Shown here: piece by piece, positions 9,789 through 19,068 of the stretch
Position numbering within the stretch: the stretch's first letter is position 1
How the letters are laid out: every line of letters starts with the position of its first letter
Origin: CAYTLW01 sp964438735
Lineage (GTDB): Bacteria; Myxococcota_A; UBA9042
DNA length: 22,818 bases
Reading direction: 5' to 3'
Assembly: GCA_964438735.1 (NCBI GenBank)
Contig: CAYTLW010000122.1
Span: 1-22,818, forward strand
Made by a program: the position numbers and the translations under genes
Notes under the pieces: model-generated
What the model saw: the letters and a program-made list of their open reading frames with translations, nothing else
Databases searched by the model: none
What the model was told of the DNA's origin: nothing

Positions 9789-12700
9789 GTGACCACCTCC
9801 GCCACCTTGCCGGCCGCGCCGCCAGCGCCCTGCCCGGCCGCTGATTTGCCGCCAGTGCCGCCTTTGCCGCCCTTGCCCTTGGCCACCAGCTGGTTGGTCT
9901 TCGCCCAGCCGGGCCACGCGGATTTGGATTTCGCGCCGAAGAGGCCGACGGTGATGGCCGGTCCGCCGCAACCGCCGCCACCGCCGCCGGCATGACCGCC
10001 GTTGCCGCCTTTGCCGCCCCGACCGCCGTGGTAGGCGCACTTGGTCCACTCCTTGTCATAGGCACCCGCACCGCCGAGCCCGGGCGCGCCCCCGGCGCCA
10101 CCGTAGCCGCCCGATCCACCCGGTCCACCGGCGCCACCGTTGCCGCCCACCAGGATGTTGTCCACGACAACTGGCAACGTGGGACCGGTCAGCGTGGCCA
10201 TGAGGGCGAACGCCGCGCCACCTTGACCGCCGCCGGCGCCGCCCGCGCCGCCACATCCGCCGGCACCACCGCCGCCACCGGAGCCGCCGATGTCGCTGTA
10301 GCCGGCCTTGCTCCAGCAGGAGATGACCTCGACGCCGCCCGCAGCGCCGCCGCCGGCACCGCCGGATCCGGGCGTACCAGGCCCGCCGGAGCTGGCTCCC
10401 GCGCCCTTCCACAGGCCGTTGACGATGGCTCCGCCGCCCTTGCAGCCGGCTCCACCCCAGCCGGGGCTGCCGGCGCCGCCGGGGCCGCCATCTTTGCCGT
10501 TGAGCGAGTTCCAGGGCACGACGCAATCCGAGCAGCCATAGGTTGGGATGTTGCACTTGGTGGTGAAGCCGTTGTGCGGGTCGATGTAGCCGTCTCCGCC
10601 CGGCATACCCGGCTTGCCGCCTTTGGCGCCGGCGCCTTTGCTGCCACGCTCGGTCGGCCAGGCGGTCTGCGCGAACTGCTGGCCCAGGCTGCACTGAGGC
10701 GGCTTGATCTTCTCGTTGAAGTCCGGACAGATGCCGTTGCCGCCCTTGCCGCCATAGGCGACGATCTTGCCGCACAGACCCGACGCCCCGCCGCCGCCAG
10801 GATTGTGCTTGGCCACGGTGCATGTCTTCTGCCCGATGTCGTAGGCCTTGTGGCCCGATTTGCCCGACTTGCCCGGCTTGCCACTGGCCCCCTGCTTGCC
10901 GGCGGCGCCGCCCGCGCCGGTCCCGGCGATGATGCGATTGTTGGCCAGGCGGAGCCCGTTGCCACATGCGAGCAGGTGCACGGCGTAGCTGGACGCTCCG
11001 GCAGCCTTGGCGTGGGCGCCGGCGATGGTGAAGCCGTCGACCGCCGTCGGCGTGCCGCCACTCCAGCCGGATGGGCCGATGCAGCGCAAGGTGAAGGCGT
11101 CGCCCAGGGCGGGGGCAGCGCCCTGGATCAAGGTCTCGTAGGCCAGGGCGTCGCGCACGGTGAAGACCTTGCCAAAGCCTCCCCACAGGGAGATGCCGGG
11201 CTTGAGGATCACGTTCTCGACGTAAGCGCCGGCGGCCACGTGCACCTGCGGTCGGCTCTTGGCTTTGGCCAGGGCGATGCCCATGCCGATGGTGCGCACA
11301 GGCTTGTCGGGGGTGCCGGGCCAGGTGTCCTTGCCGATCTTGGCCACGAAGACGGCCTTGGAGGCGTTGCCAGCGACACCATCGCAGTTCTCGTCGGCGC
11401 CGCCGGGGTCGTCTTTGACGCCCGCCGACTTGCACTCACAGCCATCGCCAGGGATGCCGTTGGCGTCATGAAAACCGGGTTTGCAAGCCATGCCGCACAG
11501 GAACTTGCCGCCCTTGGCCGTGCAGGTCGCCGATGCGTTGGGCGAGTTGATGAGCGGACAGGTCTTGCCGCAGCCGCCGCAGTGGTTGACCAGGGTCCAG
11601 GTGCCGGTGTTGGCATCCTGGAAGTCCTCGTCGATGTCGCCGTCGCAGTCGTTATCCTTACCGTCGCAGGTCTCCACAGCCGGCGTCGGCGCGTTGCAGA
11701 AGGGACCCGCGCTGCCAGCGCAGGCGTTCTTGCCGGCACAGCTGCCGATGGGCGAGGTCTTGGCGCAGGGTTTGCCGACGCCGACACCCTCGTCGATCTT
11801 GCCGTCGCAGTCGTCATCGAGGCCATTGCAGGTCTCGGCCAGCGGGTTGGCGGCGGTGCAGCCGAGCCAGCCGTGGGGCGGCTTGCAGGTCTGCAAACCG
11901 CTGCAGGTGCCGGCGTCACCGGTCTTGGTGCAGGGTCGCTTCTGGCCGGCGTTGTCGGCGCTGCAGGTGCACGTGCCGAGGGTGGGCAGGCAGCGGGCTT
12001 TGCCCGAGACGGCGGCGCAGGTGAAGCCGGGGCCGCACTTGCCGGCGGTGCAGGCGGTGGTGCAAGCGGTCGACTGGCCAGCGATGGGTTTGGGCAGCTT
12101 GCTGCACAGTTTGCTGGGCCCGCAATCGGTGTTCACGGCGCAGGGCGTGCAGGCGCCGACCGATTTGGGTTCGCAGACGCCGGCTGGGCCGAGCACATAG
12201 CCGGGATCACAGGTGGCGACGACGCAATGGGGCGGGAATCCGTTGGGATCGCAGGTGCCGACGCCGTGTTTGAAGACGTCGGCGCAGCTGTTGTTGCAGA
12301 CGCCGCAGTGAACGCCGGCGACGTATTTGCCCTCGTTGAGCCAGGGTTCGTCCGTGCTGCCGTCGCAGTCATCGTCCAGGCCGTTGCAGATCTCCTCGGC
12401 GGGTTTGGCGGCGTCGCAGAGCCAGCCCTTGGCGCCGTGACAGGTCGCCGTGCCTGCGCAGCTCCCGGCGTCGCCCTGCCGGCTGCAGGGCTGGTCTTCA
12501 GGCAGGCCCTGGTCTACCTGGCCGTCGCAGTCATCGTCCAGGCCGTTGCAGGTCTCGATCTTGGCGGCCGGCGCATCGCAGAGTCCCCAGCCATCGACAG
12601 TGCAGGTCTGCACGCCGCCGCAGCCCTTGGCGCTCGATCCACACGGCCTCTGGTTGCCGACCAACGCCGGGGTACAGGTGCAGTCGCCGCTCTCGGGACG

Positions 12701-13192
12701 ACAGCGGGGGCCCTCGGGGCCGCCGACACAGAGGAACCCATCGGGACAACTGCTGCTGCCACCGGCCGCGTTGGCGCAGGGGATGGCGCAGAAGGTGCCG
12801 GCCCCGGCCACCGCGATGCACTCCCCGCCGAGGCAGTGCAGGTCGAGGCTGCAGGCCAGGCAGGCGCGATCGCCATCGGGCAGGCAGAGCGGCATCGCGT
12901 TGATGCCCTGGTCGAAACACTGATAACCCGGCGAGCAGGGCGGCTTGCACTCCGCTGGCGGGACGAAGACATCTGCTGGCGTCTTGCTGTCCATGGGGCC
13001 GGCGTCGGCCACCACGCCGGCGTCGACCCCAGCGCCATCGATACCCTTGCCATCGACGACCTTGCCGTCATGACCGATGGCGGTGAACTTCGGCGCCGGC
13101 ACCACCTCGTCGCCCTCGAACCAGGAGCTGCAGCCCGAAGTGGCAAAGCACACCGCCGCCAGGAGCACCGTGTATGACCTCCATGGACCCAT
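9779..13192 (-). CDS. MopE-repeat / DUF1565-like / glycine-rich lipoprotein (paralogue B)
   Basis: A 1137-residue protein, first gene of the pair. Lipoprotein-type signal with FATSGC (C21). Residues about 80-200 form a Cys-rich region. Four MopE-type repeats follow: ETCNGLDDDCDGQVDQG (213), EICNGLDDDCDGSTDE (267), ETCNGLDDDCDGKIDEG (453) and ETCDGKDNDCDGDIDED (507). A DUF1565-like segment spans about 612-690 (AVFVAKIGKDTWPGT, VHVAAGAYVENVIL, ISLWGGFGKVFTVRD). A Cys-containing glycine-rich domain runs from about 757 to the end. Compared with paralogue A it has an extra Cys-rich insert of roughly 60 residues near 347-410. Start 13192 is preferred (GGAG 9 bp upstream); the ATG at 13201 would leave GGAG directly abutting the start codon. 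The stop overlaps the downstream start by 10 bp. A cell-surface, metal-binding structural role is inferred from domain content. Confidence 0.85.
9782..10924 (-). repeat. Glycine-rich GGX region of paralogue B
   Basis: About 380 codons of GGX-rich sequence (for example GGNGGAGGPGGSGGYGGAGG near residue 1017). The interrupting Cys motifs match those in paralogue A: ICPDF...KPPQC, YGCSDC, SCWSKAGYSDIGG and CAYHGG. The order of landmarks is the same in both paralogues, so the two regions descend from one duplication rather than arising as unrelated simple repeats. Confidence 0.8.
9795..9800 (-). promoter_or_regulatory. Shine-Dalgarno GGAGGT for paralogue A
   Basis: GGAGGT on the minus strand lies 6 bp before the ATG at 9788 and within the last codons of paralogue B. 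It is the strongest ribosome-binding site noticed in the window. It decides the start of paralogue A and supports translation as an operon. Confidence 0.75.
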
Positions 13193-13201
13193 TTGACGCA
13201 T

Positions 13202-13319
13202 CTCCGCACTGCCCGTGCCTGCCCGACTATAACAACTCCGGGGCGATGGCGCGCGCGCCTCGACAGAGGCTGCTCTCAAGGTATGCTCAGCCGCCCCGGA
13301 CTTCCGATGGAGTGCACCC
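13202..13319. promoter_or_regulatory. Divergent intergenic region between lipoprotein B and ssnA
   Basis: A 118-bp region that must carry promoters for both divergent genes. AT-rich TATAAC at 13228-13233 (TATAGT read on the minus strand, one base offset) and TATGCT at 13282-13287 resemble -10 elements. No convincing -35 partner is visible for either, so exact promoters are not assigned. Confidence 0.3.
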
Positions 13320-14624
13320 ATGCTGCTGATCAATGCCCAAGTCATCGATTCCTGGTCGCAACCCTCCGCCATCGTCGCCAGCCGCATCCGCATCACCGAC
13401 GGCGTCATCACCGCCGTGGCGCCGGATCTCGTCGCCGCGGACGGGGAGGCCACCTTTGATTGCGCCGATGCAATCGTGGCGCCCGGCTTCGTCTGCGGAC
13501 ATACCCACCTGTACTCGGTCCTGTCGCGCGGCATGCCGTCGACCGACCCGGTGCCGCCGAGCAATTTCCGGGAGATCCTGGAGAAGGTCTGGTGGAAGCT
13601 GGATCGCGCCCTGGACGAGGAGAGCGTGCGACTGAGCGCCCGCATCGGCATGATCGAGGCCATCCGATCCGGCACCACGGGGCTGATCGATCACCACGCC
13701 TCGCCCTGGCATGTAGCCGACAGCCTGGACCTCATCGCCGAGCAGTGCGAGTCGGTCGGCGTGCGAGGCCTGCTCTGCTACGAGACCTCCGATCGCGACG
13801 GCGCCGAGATCCGCGACGCCGGGCTGGCGGAGAATCGTCGCTTCGCCTCGCGCAACGGCAGCTCGGCCTGGTTCGCCGGCATGGTCGGCGGGCACGCCTC
13901 GTTCACCATGGATGACGCGACCCTGGACGCTTGCGCGAGCATCGCCCACGACTGCAACACGGGCCTGCACATCCACGTGGCCGAGGGCGACACCGATCGC
14001 CTGGAGACCGTCGAACACTACGGCGCCGGGCTGGTCGAGCGCTTCGAGAGTCGCGGACTGTTGGGCGAACGCTCGATCTTCGCCCACTGCGTCGACCTGG
14101 ATGAACGCGACCTGGAGATTCTCAACCGGCACGATGTGCGCATGGCCCACAACCCGTCGTCGAACCTGAACAATCGGGTCGGATTCGCGCCTCTGTGGTC
14201 GCGCTCGGCCCACGCACTGCTGGGCACCGACGGCATCGGCGCGGACATGTATCGCGAGGCCAAGATGGCCTGGTTCCGTGGCACGGAAGCCCACGGCGGC
14301 TGCACGCCGCGGGCGGTCCTGGGGATGCTCGATAACGCCGCCGACACCCTGTACGGCCACATCGGATTGACCGGCGGCAAGGTGGCCGTCGGACACGTCG
14401 CTGACCTGCAGATCCTGCGCTATCGCAATCCGACGGTGGTCGACCCCGGCAACCTCGGCGGCCACTTCCTCTTCGGCATGAGCGCCGCCATCGTCGAGAG
14501 CGTCATCGTTGGCGGCCGCGTGGTCCTGGAACGAGGCGAGCTGGTCGGCATCGACGAGGCGGCCGAATACGCCGCCGCTCGCGCCGCGACCGGGCCGCTT
14601 TGGCAGCGGATGTTGGCCATCTGA
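13320..14624 (+). CDS. ssnA: SsnA-type amidohydrolase (putative aminohydrolase)
   Basis: A 434-residue metal-dependent amidohydrolase closest, by remembered family pattern, to SsnA. Metal-site motifs are GHTHLYS (60-66, H61/H63), GLHIHVAEGDTD (215-226, H219 with E222 three residues later), AHCVDL (H256) and GTDGIGADM (302-310, D304). SsnA-like landmarks include PGFVCGHTH, LWWRLDR-like VWWKLDRALD, IDHHASP, CYETSDRDG, HNPSSNLNN and GGHFLFGMS. The superfamily deaminates or hydrolyses cyclic nitrogen compounds; SsnA's own substrate is unproven. In other bacteria ssnA tends to lie near selenium-dependent molybdenum hydroxylase genes, but none is visible here. GGAG lies 7 bp upstream of the ATG. 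It is divergent from the lipoprotein operon and followed by an exported protein 126 bp away. Guanine, chlorohydrolase or SAH/MTA deaminase roles are less likely alternatives. Confidence 0.85.
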   Translation: MLLINAQVIDSWSQPSAIVASRIRITDGVITAVAPDLVAADGEATFDCADAIVAPGFVCGHTHLYSVLSRGMPSTDPVPPSNFREILEKVWWKLDRALDEESVRLSARIGMIEAIRSGTTGLIDHHASPWHVADSLDLIAEQCESVGVRGLLCYETSDRDGAEIRDAGLAENRRFASRNGSSAWFAGMVGGHASFTMDDATLDACASIAHDCNTGLHIHVAEGDTDRLETVEHYGAGLVERFESRGLLGERSIFAHCVDLDERDLEILNRHDVRMAHNPSSNLNNRVGFAPLWSRSAHALLGTDGIGADMYREAKMAWFRGTEAHGGCTPRAVLGMLDNAADTLYGHIGLTGGKVAVGHVADLQILRYRNPTVVDPGNLGGHFLFGMSAAIVESVIVGGRVVLERGELVGIDEAAEYAAARAATGPLWQRMLAI

Positions 14625-14750
14625 CATTCCGCTCGGGCGACGATCGGACCGCCACAGCGGCGTCGTGATTCGTCCTTCGAATGCAACCGTCGCCCGCGCG
14701 TTGCAGTTGTTGTATACACTCCCCTGCACACCGTCGACGGAGCCCAACCC
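14625..14750 (+). promoter_or_regulatory. Intergenic region with inverted repeat and possible promoter
   Basis: A 126-bp gap holding a 9-bp inverted repeat, CGGGCGACG at 14634-14642 and CGTCGCCCG at 14688-14696, separated by 45 bp. An AT-rich TGTATACA at 14711-14718 resembles a -10 element for the downstream gene; no good -35 sits 17 bp before it. GGAG at 14739-14742 is the downstream ribosome-binding site. All but the last are tentative. Confidence 0.3.
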
Positions 14751-15779
14751 ATGAATCAGAACACGAGCGCCGCACTGGCGAGCGGCCGGTTTGCCGCCCT
14801 CCTGGCCCTGGCCGCCCTGGTCGGCACGACCCTGCTGCCCGCCGAGGCCGACGCCCGCAGGCGTCGCCTGGTTCCGCTGGCCGACTACGAGGTGCGGACC
14901 GTCAAGTCGATCACCACCGGCAAGCACCTGCTGCGTGCGGTCGTGGGTGTCGAAGAGATCTACCAGTACCTGACCATCGAACGCATCCGCCGCGGGGCCA
15001 CCGAAGGCGACCGCGACGCCCTGCTGGACCAGGAGCGGATCGGCAAGTTCGTGGTCGGTGGCCGCACCCGCACCTTCCCCTCGGCGCCCGACATCCGGCG
15101 GCTGCGTTGGCAGGGCAAGGTGCTGCACTTCACGGTCAGTGACGGTCGCAGGTACTGGCGCTGCATGCTGGCGGTCGGCGCGCGCGCCTCCTTCCTGCCC
15201 CGTTGTGACGCGGTGTCCGGCAAAGAGGCTGGATACGGACGCCCCATGGGCAAACTCCCCCCCAAGCCGCTGCGCGGCGTCGAGCCCAAGGTGCCCGAGC
15301 GGGCGCGCTCCTGGGGCGGCGACGCCCGGGTGGTCAAGGCCTGTGGTCGGGCCCTGAGCGGCTCCAAGAACATCAACAATTGCATCAAGGTGGCGGGCAA
15401 GTCGAAGTACAACCCCGTGGCCACCATCGCCGCCTGTGGCAACGTGATGAGCGGCTCCAGCAACAAGATCAACTGCCTGATGACCTCGCTCAAAGCCACC
15501 GAGGATCGTTCTATGGGCCTGCGGGCCTGCTCTCGCGCCACCAGCGGCGCCAAGAATCGGCTCAACTGCTACAAGATCGCCACCCGCACCCGCTACGAGC
15601 CCTCGCGGACCATCGCCGCCTGCGGCAAGGCCATGAGCGGCGGCCGCAACGTGCTCAACTGCCTGCTGGTGGCCAAGGACGCCGACTCGAGCCCGCACGC
15701 GGCCATCGCGTCCTGCGGCCAGACGGTCAGCGGCTCCAAGAATCGGCTGCAGTGCATCAAGAGCGCTTCGGCCCGTTGA
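14751..15779 (+). CDS. Exported protein with five 31-residue C-x12-C repeats
   Basis: A 342-residue protein. Residues 1-35 are a Sec signal peptide (Ala/Leu core, then PAEADA). Residues about 36-185 form a small basic domain with YEVRTVKSITTGKHLLRAVV and two Cys; no family recognised. Residues 195-342 hold five tandem repeats with cores ACGRALSGSKNINNC, ACGNVMSGSSNKINC, ACSRATSGAKNRLNC, ACGKAMSGGRNVLNC and SCGQTVSGSKNRLQC. The first cysteines are at 198, 229, 260, 291 and 322, an exact 31-residue period, and each pair is C-x12-C. This suggests a helical, disulfide-stapled solenoid. Start supported by GGAG 8 bp upstream. Convergent with the vWA lipoprotein gene, 15 bp apart. The binding partner is unknown; a periplasmic or surface scaffold is inferred. 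Confidence 0.8.
   Translation: MNQNTSAALASGRFAALLALAALVGTTLLPAEADARRRRLVPLADYEVRTVKSITTGKHLLRAVVGVEEIYQYLTIERIRRGATEGDRDALLDQERIGKFVVGGRTRTFPSAPDIRRLRWQGKVLHFTVSDGRRYWRCMLAVGARASFLPRCDAVSGKEAGYGRPMGKLPPKPLRGVEPKVPERARSWGGDARVVKACGRALSGSKNINNCIKVAGKSKYNPVATIAACGNVMSGSSNKINCLMTSLKATEDRSMGLRACSRATSGAKNRLNCYKIATRTRYEPSRTIAACGKAMSGGRNVLNCLLVAKDADSSPHAAIASCGQTVSGSKNRLQCIKSASAR
15333..15776 (+). repeat. Five tandem 93-bp coding repeats
   Basis: Four full units of 93 bp and a shorter fifth unit encode the 31-residue C-x12-C repeat. Units are related in protein sequence (ACGxAxSGxxNxxNC) but diverged at DNA level, so they are long-established rather than recently expanded. Confidence 0.85.
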
Positions 15780-15794
15780 TTCGACCCCGACACC

Positions 15795-17441
15795 CTAATC
15801 CGCGGGCCACGGCGGCGGCGGCATCTGGGGTGCCGGCGTCTGCGCGCCTTCGGGCTGCTTCTTCAGCACCTCGATGAACATCTTCAGGTACTTCTGATCG
15901 TCGCTGATGTCGGGGTCGGTGTTCTGGCCCAACCAGTCGGTGACCGACTTGTCGACCGCCTCCAGCAACGACCGGGCGGCGCCCAGGTCGGCATCACCGG
16001 CCAGCTCTGCGCCAAGCTTGAAGGCCATGTAGATGTTGAGCATGACGAAGCCCTTCTCGGACGTCGCCGAGGTGAAGTAGCCGCCGTCGGGCACCTGGCC
16101 GGGCGCGTGCGGGCTGCTCAGCTGGATGGTCTGCTCCTTGATGTCGCCGCTGACCGGATGCTCCCAGGTGATCTTCAGGTCGCCGACGGTGTGCGCGCCC
16201 GAGCCCGTGCCCTGCAGCGGCAGCAGCTCCATGAGGATGGCGCCGCCGCCGCCACGACGGCCGCCGTCGATGGGATCCTTGGCGCTCTGCCGCTTGGCCA
16301 GGAAGAGGGCCGGGATGGCGATCTCGCCGCCTCCGCTGACCGCGGTGAAGCCGTTGGTGCCGTAAGCGCCGCCGAGTACATAGGTGTCGGACATGGCCAT
16401 GCTGATGCGCACATCCAGGGCCACAGGGTGCAGGAAGGTCTGCACCTCCTCGGTGAACACCTCCTTGGCCGCCGCGGCGTCCTCGAGGAAGTAGAAGTTG
16501 CCGGCGCCGACCTCGGCCAGCAGGCGCATGACCTCGATGTCGAAGTTGTTGCCCAGGCCGATGGTGGTCAGGCCGATGCCCAACCTGGCGTGGGTCGCAG
16601 CCAGGGAGGCCAGCTTGTTGGCGTCGATGATGCCGTCGTTCATCAGGCCATCCGAGAGCAGCACCACGCGCGTCTCGACGCCCTTTGAAGCGTACTTCAG
16701 GGCCAGCAGGTAGGCGCGGAAGAGGCCAGCGAAGATGTTGGTGCCGCCGCCGGCTTTCACCTTGCCGATCTGGGTCAGGATCGTGCTCTTGTCGGTGGCT
16801 GGCACGTGCTCCAACTGCACCATGGCCTCATTGCTATAGGTCACCAACGTGAAGTGGTCGTCGCTGCCCGCGTGGTCGAGCATGCGCTCCATGCCGGTGC
16901 GCACGTGCTCGATGGGCTGGCCGTCCATGGAGCCGCTGCGATCGACGGCGATGACCAGATGCAGCGGCGGTCGCTCCAGCTCGTCGACCTGGATGGGCGA
17001 GTTCATACCCAGCTGGATCAGGGTGCAGTTGGCGCCGTTGATCATGTTGCCCATGACGCCGACCAGGCCGTGCAGGCAGAGGTTTTCGCCGCAGGTGGCC
17101 TTGGGGTAGTCGAGCTTGTGTTCGGCGAAGAAGCCCAGGTCGTCGATGGTCTCGGGGCCGGGGATGTTGCCGGCTTCGAGGATCTTGCGGAAGCGACCGA
17201 AATCCTGCGCGCCCGCCTGGGTGATGCCGGTGCTGCCGGCGGCCGGCTGGTTGGCGCCGGTGCCCACATTCGGCCCGACGACGGCCTGGTCGTTGCTGCC
17301 CCAGCCGCCGCTGCCGCTGGTCGCGGAACCGCAGCCGATGAACAGGAGTGATGCCGCGCAGATGGCCACCAAGGTGGCGACATGTCGCCAGTTCAGAGAT
17401 TCGCGGTGGCGGTTGCTCTGCTGCGATTTGCTGACATTCAT
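15795..17441 (-). CDS. von Willebrand A-domain lipoprotein (YfbK-like)
   Basis: A 548-residue protein. Residues 1-37 form a lipoprotein signal (LLFIGC, C37) and a Gly/Ser-rich linker follows. Residues about 98-155 resemble the segment that precedes the vWA domain in YfbK-type proteins (DDLGFFAEHKLDYP). The vWA domain spans about 160-340 with a complete MIDAS: D167-x-S169-x-S171 (AVDRSGSMDG), T234 (GGGTNI) and D264 (LLSDGLMND). A beta-rich region and a helical C-terminus follow, ending in a Pro-rich tail. The family binds partner proteins through a bound divalent metal; YfbK-like proteins are poorly understood envelope proteins. Start 17441 has AGGAGG 5 bp upstream; the frame extends further but without a signal peptide. 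Lies 58 bp downstream of the membrane-protein gene on the same strand, so an operon is likely. Confidence 0.88.
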   Translation of the reverse strand: MNVSKSQQSNRHRESLNWRHVATLVAICAASLLFIGCGSATSGSGGWGSNDQAVVGPNVGTGANQPAAGSTGITQAGAQDFGRFRKILEAGNIPGPETIDDLGFFAEHKLDYPKATCGENLCLHGLVGVMGNMINGANCTLIQLGMNSPIQVDELERPPLHLVIAVDRSGSMDGQPIEHVRTGMERMLDHAGSDDHFTLVTYSNEAMVQLEHVPATDKSTILTQIGKVKAGGGTNIFAGLFRAYLLALKYASKGVETRVVLLSDGLMNDGIIDANKLASLAATHARLGIGLTTIGLGNNFDIEVMRLLAEVGAGNFYFLEDAAAAKEVFTEEVQTFLHPVALDVRISMAMSDTYVLGGAYGTNGFTAVSGGGEIAIPALFLAKRQSAKDPIDGGRRGGGGAILMELLPLQGTGSGAHTVGDLKITWEHPVSGDIKEQTIQLSSPHAPGQVPDGGYFTSATSEKGFVMLNIYMAFKLGAELAGDADLGAARSLLEAVDKSVTDWLGQNTDPDISDDQKYLKMFIEVLKKQPEGAQTPAPQMPPPPWPAD

Positions 17442-17446
17442 CTCGC

Positions 17447-17452
17447 CCTCCT
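17447..17452 (-). promoter_or_regulatory. Shine-Dalgarno AGGAGG for the vWA lipoprotein
   Basis: AGGAGG on the minus strand lies 5 bp upstream of the ATG at 17441 and decides that start over an in-frame ATG at 17492. Confidence 0.7.
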
Positions 17453-17499
17453 GCTGTCGTGTCGTACGCGCGCCGCCGACAATGACGGCCATGGGGGGT

Positions 17500-19068
17500 C
17501 TACGGGCGGTATACGTAGACGCTCTGGTGATAGGGTCCGATACCCCACTCGCCGCAGTCCGGATCGGCTGTCACCCGATCCTCGCTGAACAGCAGGTGCA
17601 GGGTGCGCTTGCCCTGGTCGAATGTGGCGCTGGTGCCGGCCTTGAGCGTGGTCACCGCGTCGGGCAGGCCGGCGTGTTGCAGCTCGACCTGCATGGGCCG
17701 GGCATAACCGCCGCAGGGATCGTGGCCGCCGCCGCAGCCGGACTTCAGGCCGATCTTGAACTTGGCGTCGGCCACCGGCACCACGTCCGAGCCGGTGCCG
17801 AAGTAGAGCTGTTCGAACTTGCCGTCGGAGATGACCCGCCAGCCGTCCATGGGCAGGAAATTGTGTCCCTGGCCGAAGTTGAAGAAGCCGATCTTCTCGC
17901 CGGCTTTGTAGGGGAAGGAGCCGGGCGGCAGGCAGGCGAACCAGGTGTCGGCCTTGGCGAAGGAGACGGCGATGCAGCCGTCGGGACTCTCGGCCACCTC
18001 GGTGATCACCTGGGTCGAGCCGGGCGGCTTGGTCCACGCCAGCGCCGTATCGGCCGGGGGCCGCTTGCATGCACCCTGGGGCAGGATGTCCAGGGTCTGC
18101 GGGGCCGCGCTGAGGGCCTCGTGCTTCTGCCACGCGGCCTGGCCGTCCGAATCGATGGCGATCCGGATGACGCGGTCTCCCGCGGTGCTGGCGTTGGCCG
18201 CTACCTGCACCTTGTTGACGACCCCGCCGTCAATGACCACCACGCGCGGGGGCAGTCCCGAGGCGTCGATCAGGTAGACGCGGCAATTGCTCGAAGCGCC
18301 AGAGTGGCCGGAGTCGAAAGGCAGCACATGATTGGGTTCGACGATCCACGCCTTGGCCGGGTCGAAGACCTTGCGGCTGAGGATGGTGGCCGGCTTCTTG
18401 GCGACGGCTTTGCAGTCGAAGTCCACCTTGGCGCGCAGGGAGCGCACGCGGACCACGATCTTGTCCGAAGTCAGGTTGCCGATGACGTACGTGGCGATGT
18501 GGAAGCCGGCGACGAAGGACTGGCCGTCCGGCGTCACGACGTCCGGGTTCCAGTTCGGCTGCGGGCAGTTCCAACAGGGCTCCGGGTTCGGATTTGGTTG
18601 GTTGGCGGCGCAGAAGAGCATGGCGACCGCGAAGAGCGCCCGACTGGCGACGCGGGGGACCCGGCGTGGGGCCGGCGGGGGTTGCGGGCCGGTGAGCAGG
18701 CGCCAGGAGATAAAGAGCATCGGAAGCGCCAGCAGGTCTGTGGGATCGACCACAACGGTCCAGCGTTGGGGACCGAAGGCCGTGACCACTTCAAACCAAC
18801 CGGCGACCACGGCGTTGAGGTTGATGGCCGCGAAGACGGCGCCGATGACGACGTGGCAGGCGACCAGGGCGCGCCTGGAGCGCACGCGAAAGAGCAGGGC
18901 CAGGAGCAGGGGCGCGACGACCAACCCGGTGACGTCGCTCAGCTTGCCGGTCAGCCAGCCGGGCAGCAGGTCGGCGGTCTTGAGGAAGTGGTCGTTGACC
19001 GCCATGACCACCAGGCAAGTCAACCACAACGGATGGATCAGCTTGCGGCGCAACGCGCTCAGTTCCAT
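17500..19068 (-). CDS. Membrane protein with N-terminal helices and large exported domain
   Basis: A 522-residue protein. The first 155 residues hold about five hydrophobic segments (near 11-26, 44-62, 68-90, 109-127 and 141-155). The stretch MAVNDHFLK...LPGWLTGKLSD..GLVVAP (22-53) looks like a conserved signature, but I cannot name the family. Residues about 156-522 are a soluble, Pro-, Asp- and Cys-containing region (PEPCWNCPQPN, GCGGGHDPCGG), with beta-sheet character, probably outside the cytoplasm. Start 19068 is chosen because AAGGGG lies 7 bp upstream; an in-frame ATG at 19122 lacks support. It precedes the vWA lipoprotein gene by 58 bp on the same strand, which suggests the two are expressed together. 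No enzyme motif is recognised. Confidence 0.78.
   Translation of the reverse strand: MELSALRRKLIHPLWLTCLVVMAVNDHFLKTADLLPGWLTGKLSDVTGLVVAPLLLALLFRVRSRRALVACHVVIGAVFAAINLNAVVAGWFEVVTAFGPQRWTVVVDPTDLLALPMLFISWRLLTGPQPPPAPRRVPRVASRALFAVAMLFCAANQPNPNPEPCWNCPQPNWNPDVVTPDGQSFVAGFHIATYVIGNLTSDKIVVRVRSLRAKVDFDCKAVAKKPATILSRKVFDPAKAWIVEPNHVLPFDSGHSGASSNCRVYLIDASGLPPRVVVIDGGVVNKVQVAANASTAGDRVIRIAIDSDGQAAWQKHEALSAAPQTLDILPQGACKRPPADTALAWTKPPGSTQVITEVAESPDGCIAVSFAKADTWFACLPPGSFPYKAGEKIGFFNFGQGHNFLPMDGWRVISDGKFEQLYFGTGSDVVPVADAKFKIGLKSGCGGGHDPCGGYARPMQVELQHAGLPDAVTTLKAGTSATFDQGKRTLHLLFSEDRVTADPDCGEWGIGPYHQSVYVYRP

Noticed and set aside
9992..13177. Long plus-strand frame antisense to paralogue B
   Set aside because: Same cause; the minus strand has clear MopE-type motifs, a signal peptide and a ribosome-binding site.
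14701..14718. TTGCAG and TATACA as a sigma-70 promoter
   Set aside because: Only 6 bp separate them; too close for a -35/-10 pair. The TATACA alone is noted as a weak -10 candidate.
13287..15698. Long minus-strand frame antisense to ssnA and the repeat protein
   Set aside because: It crosses two well-supported genes and shows no domain or start signal.
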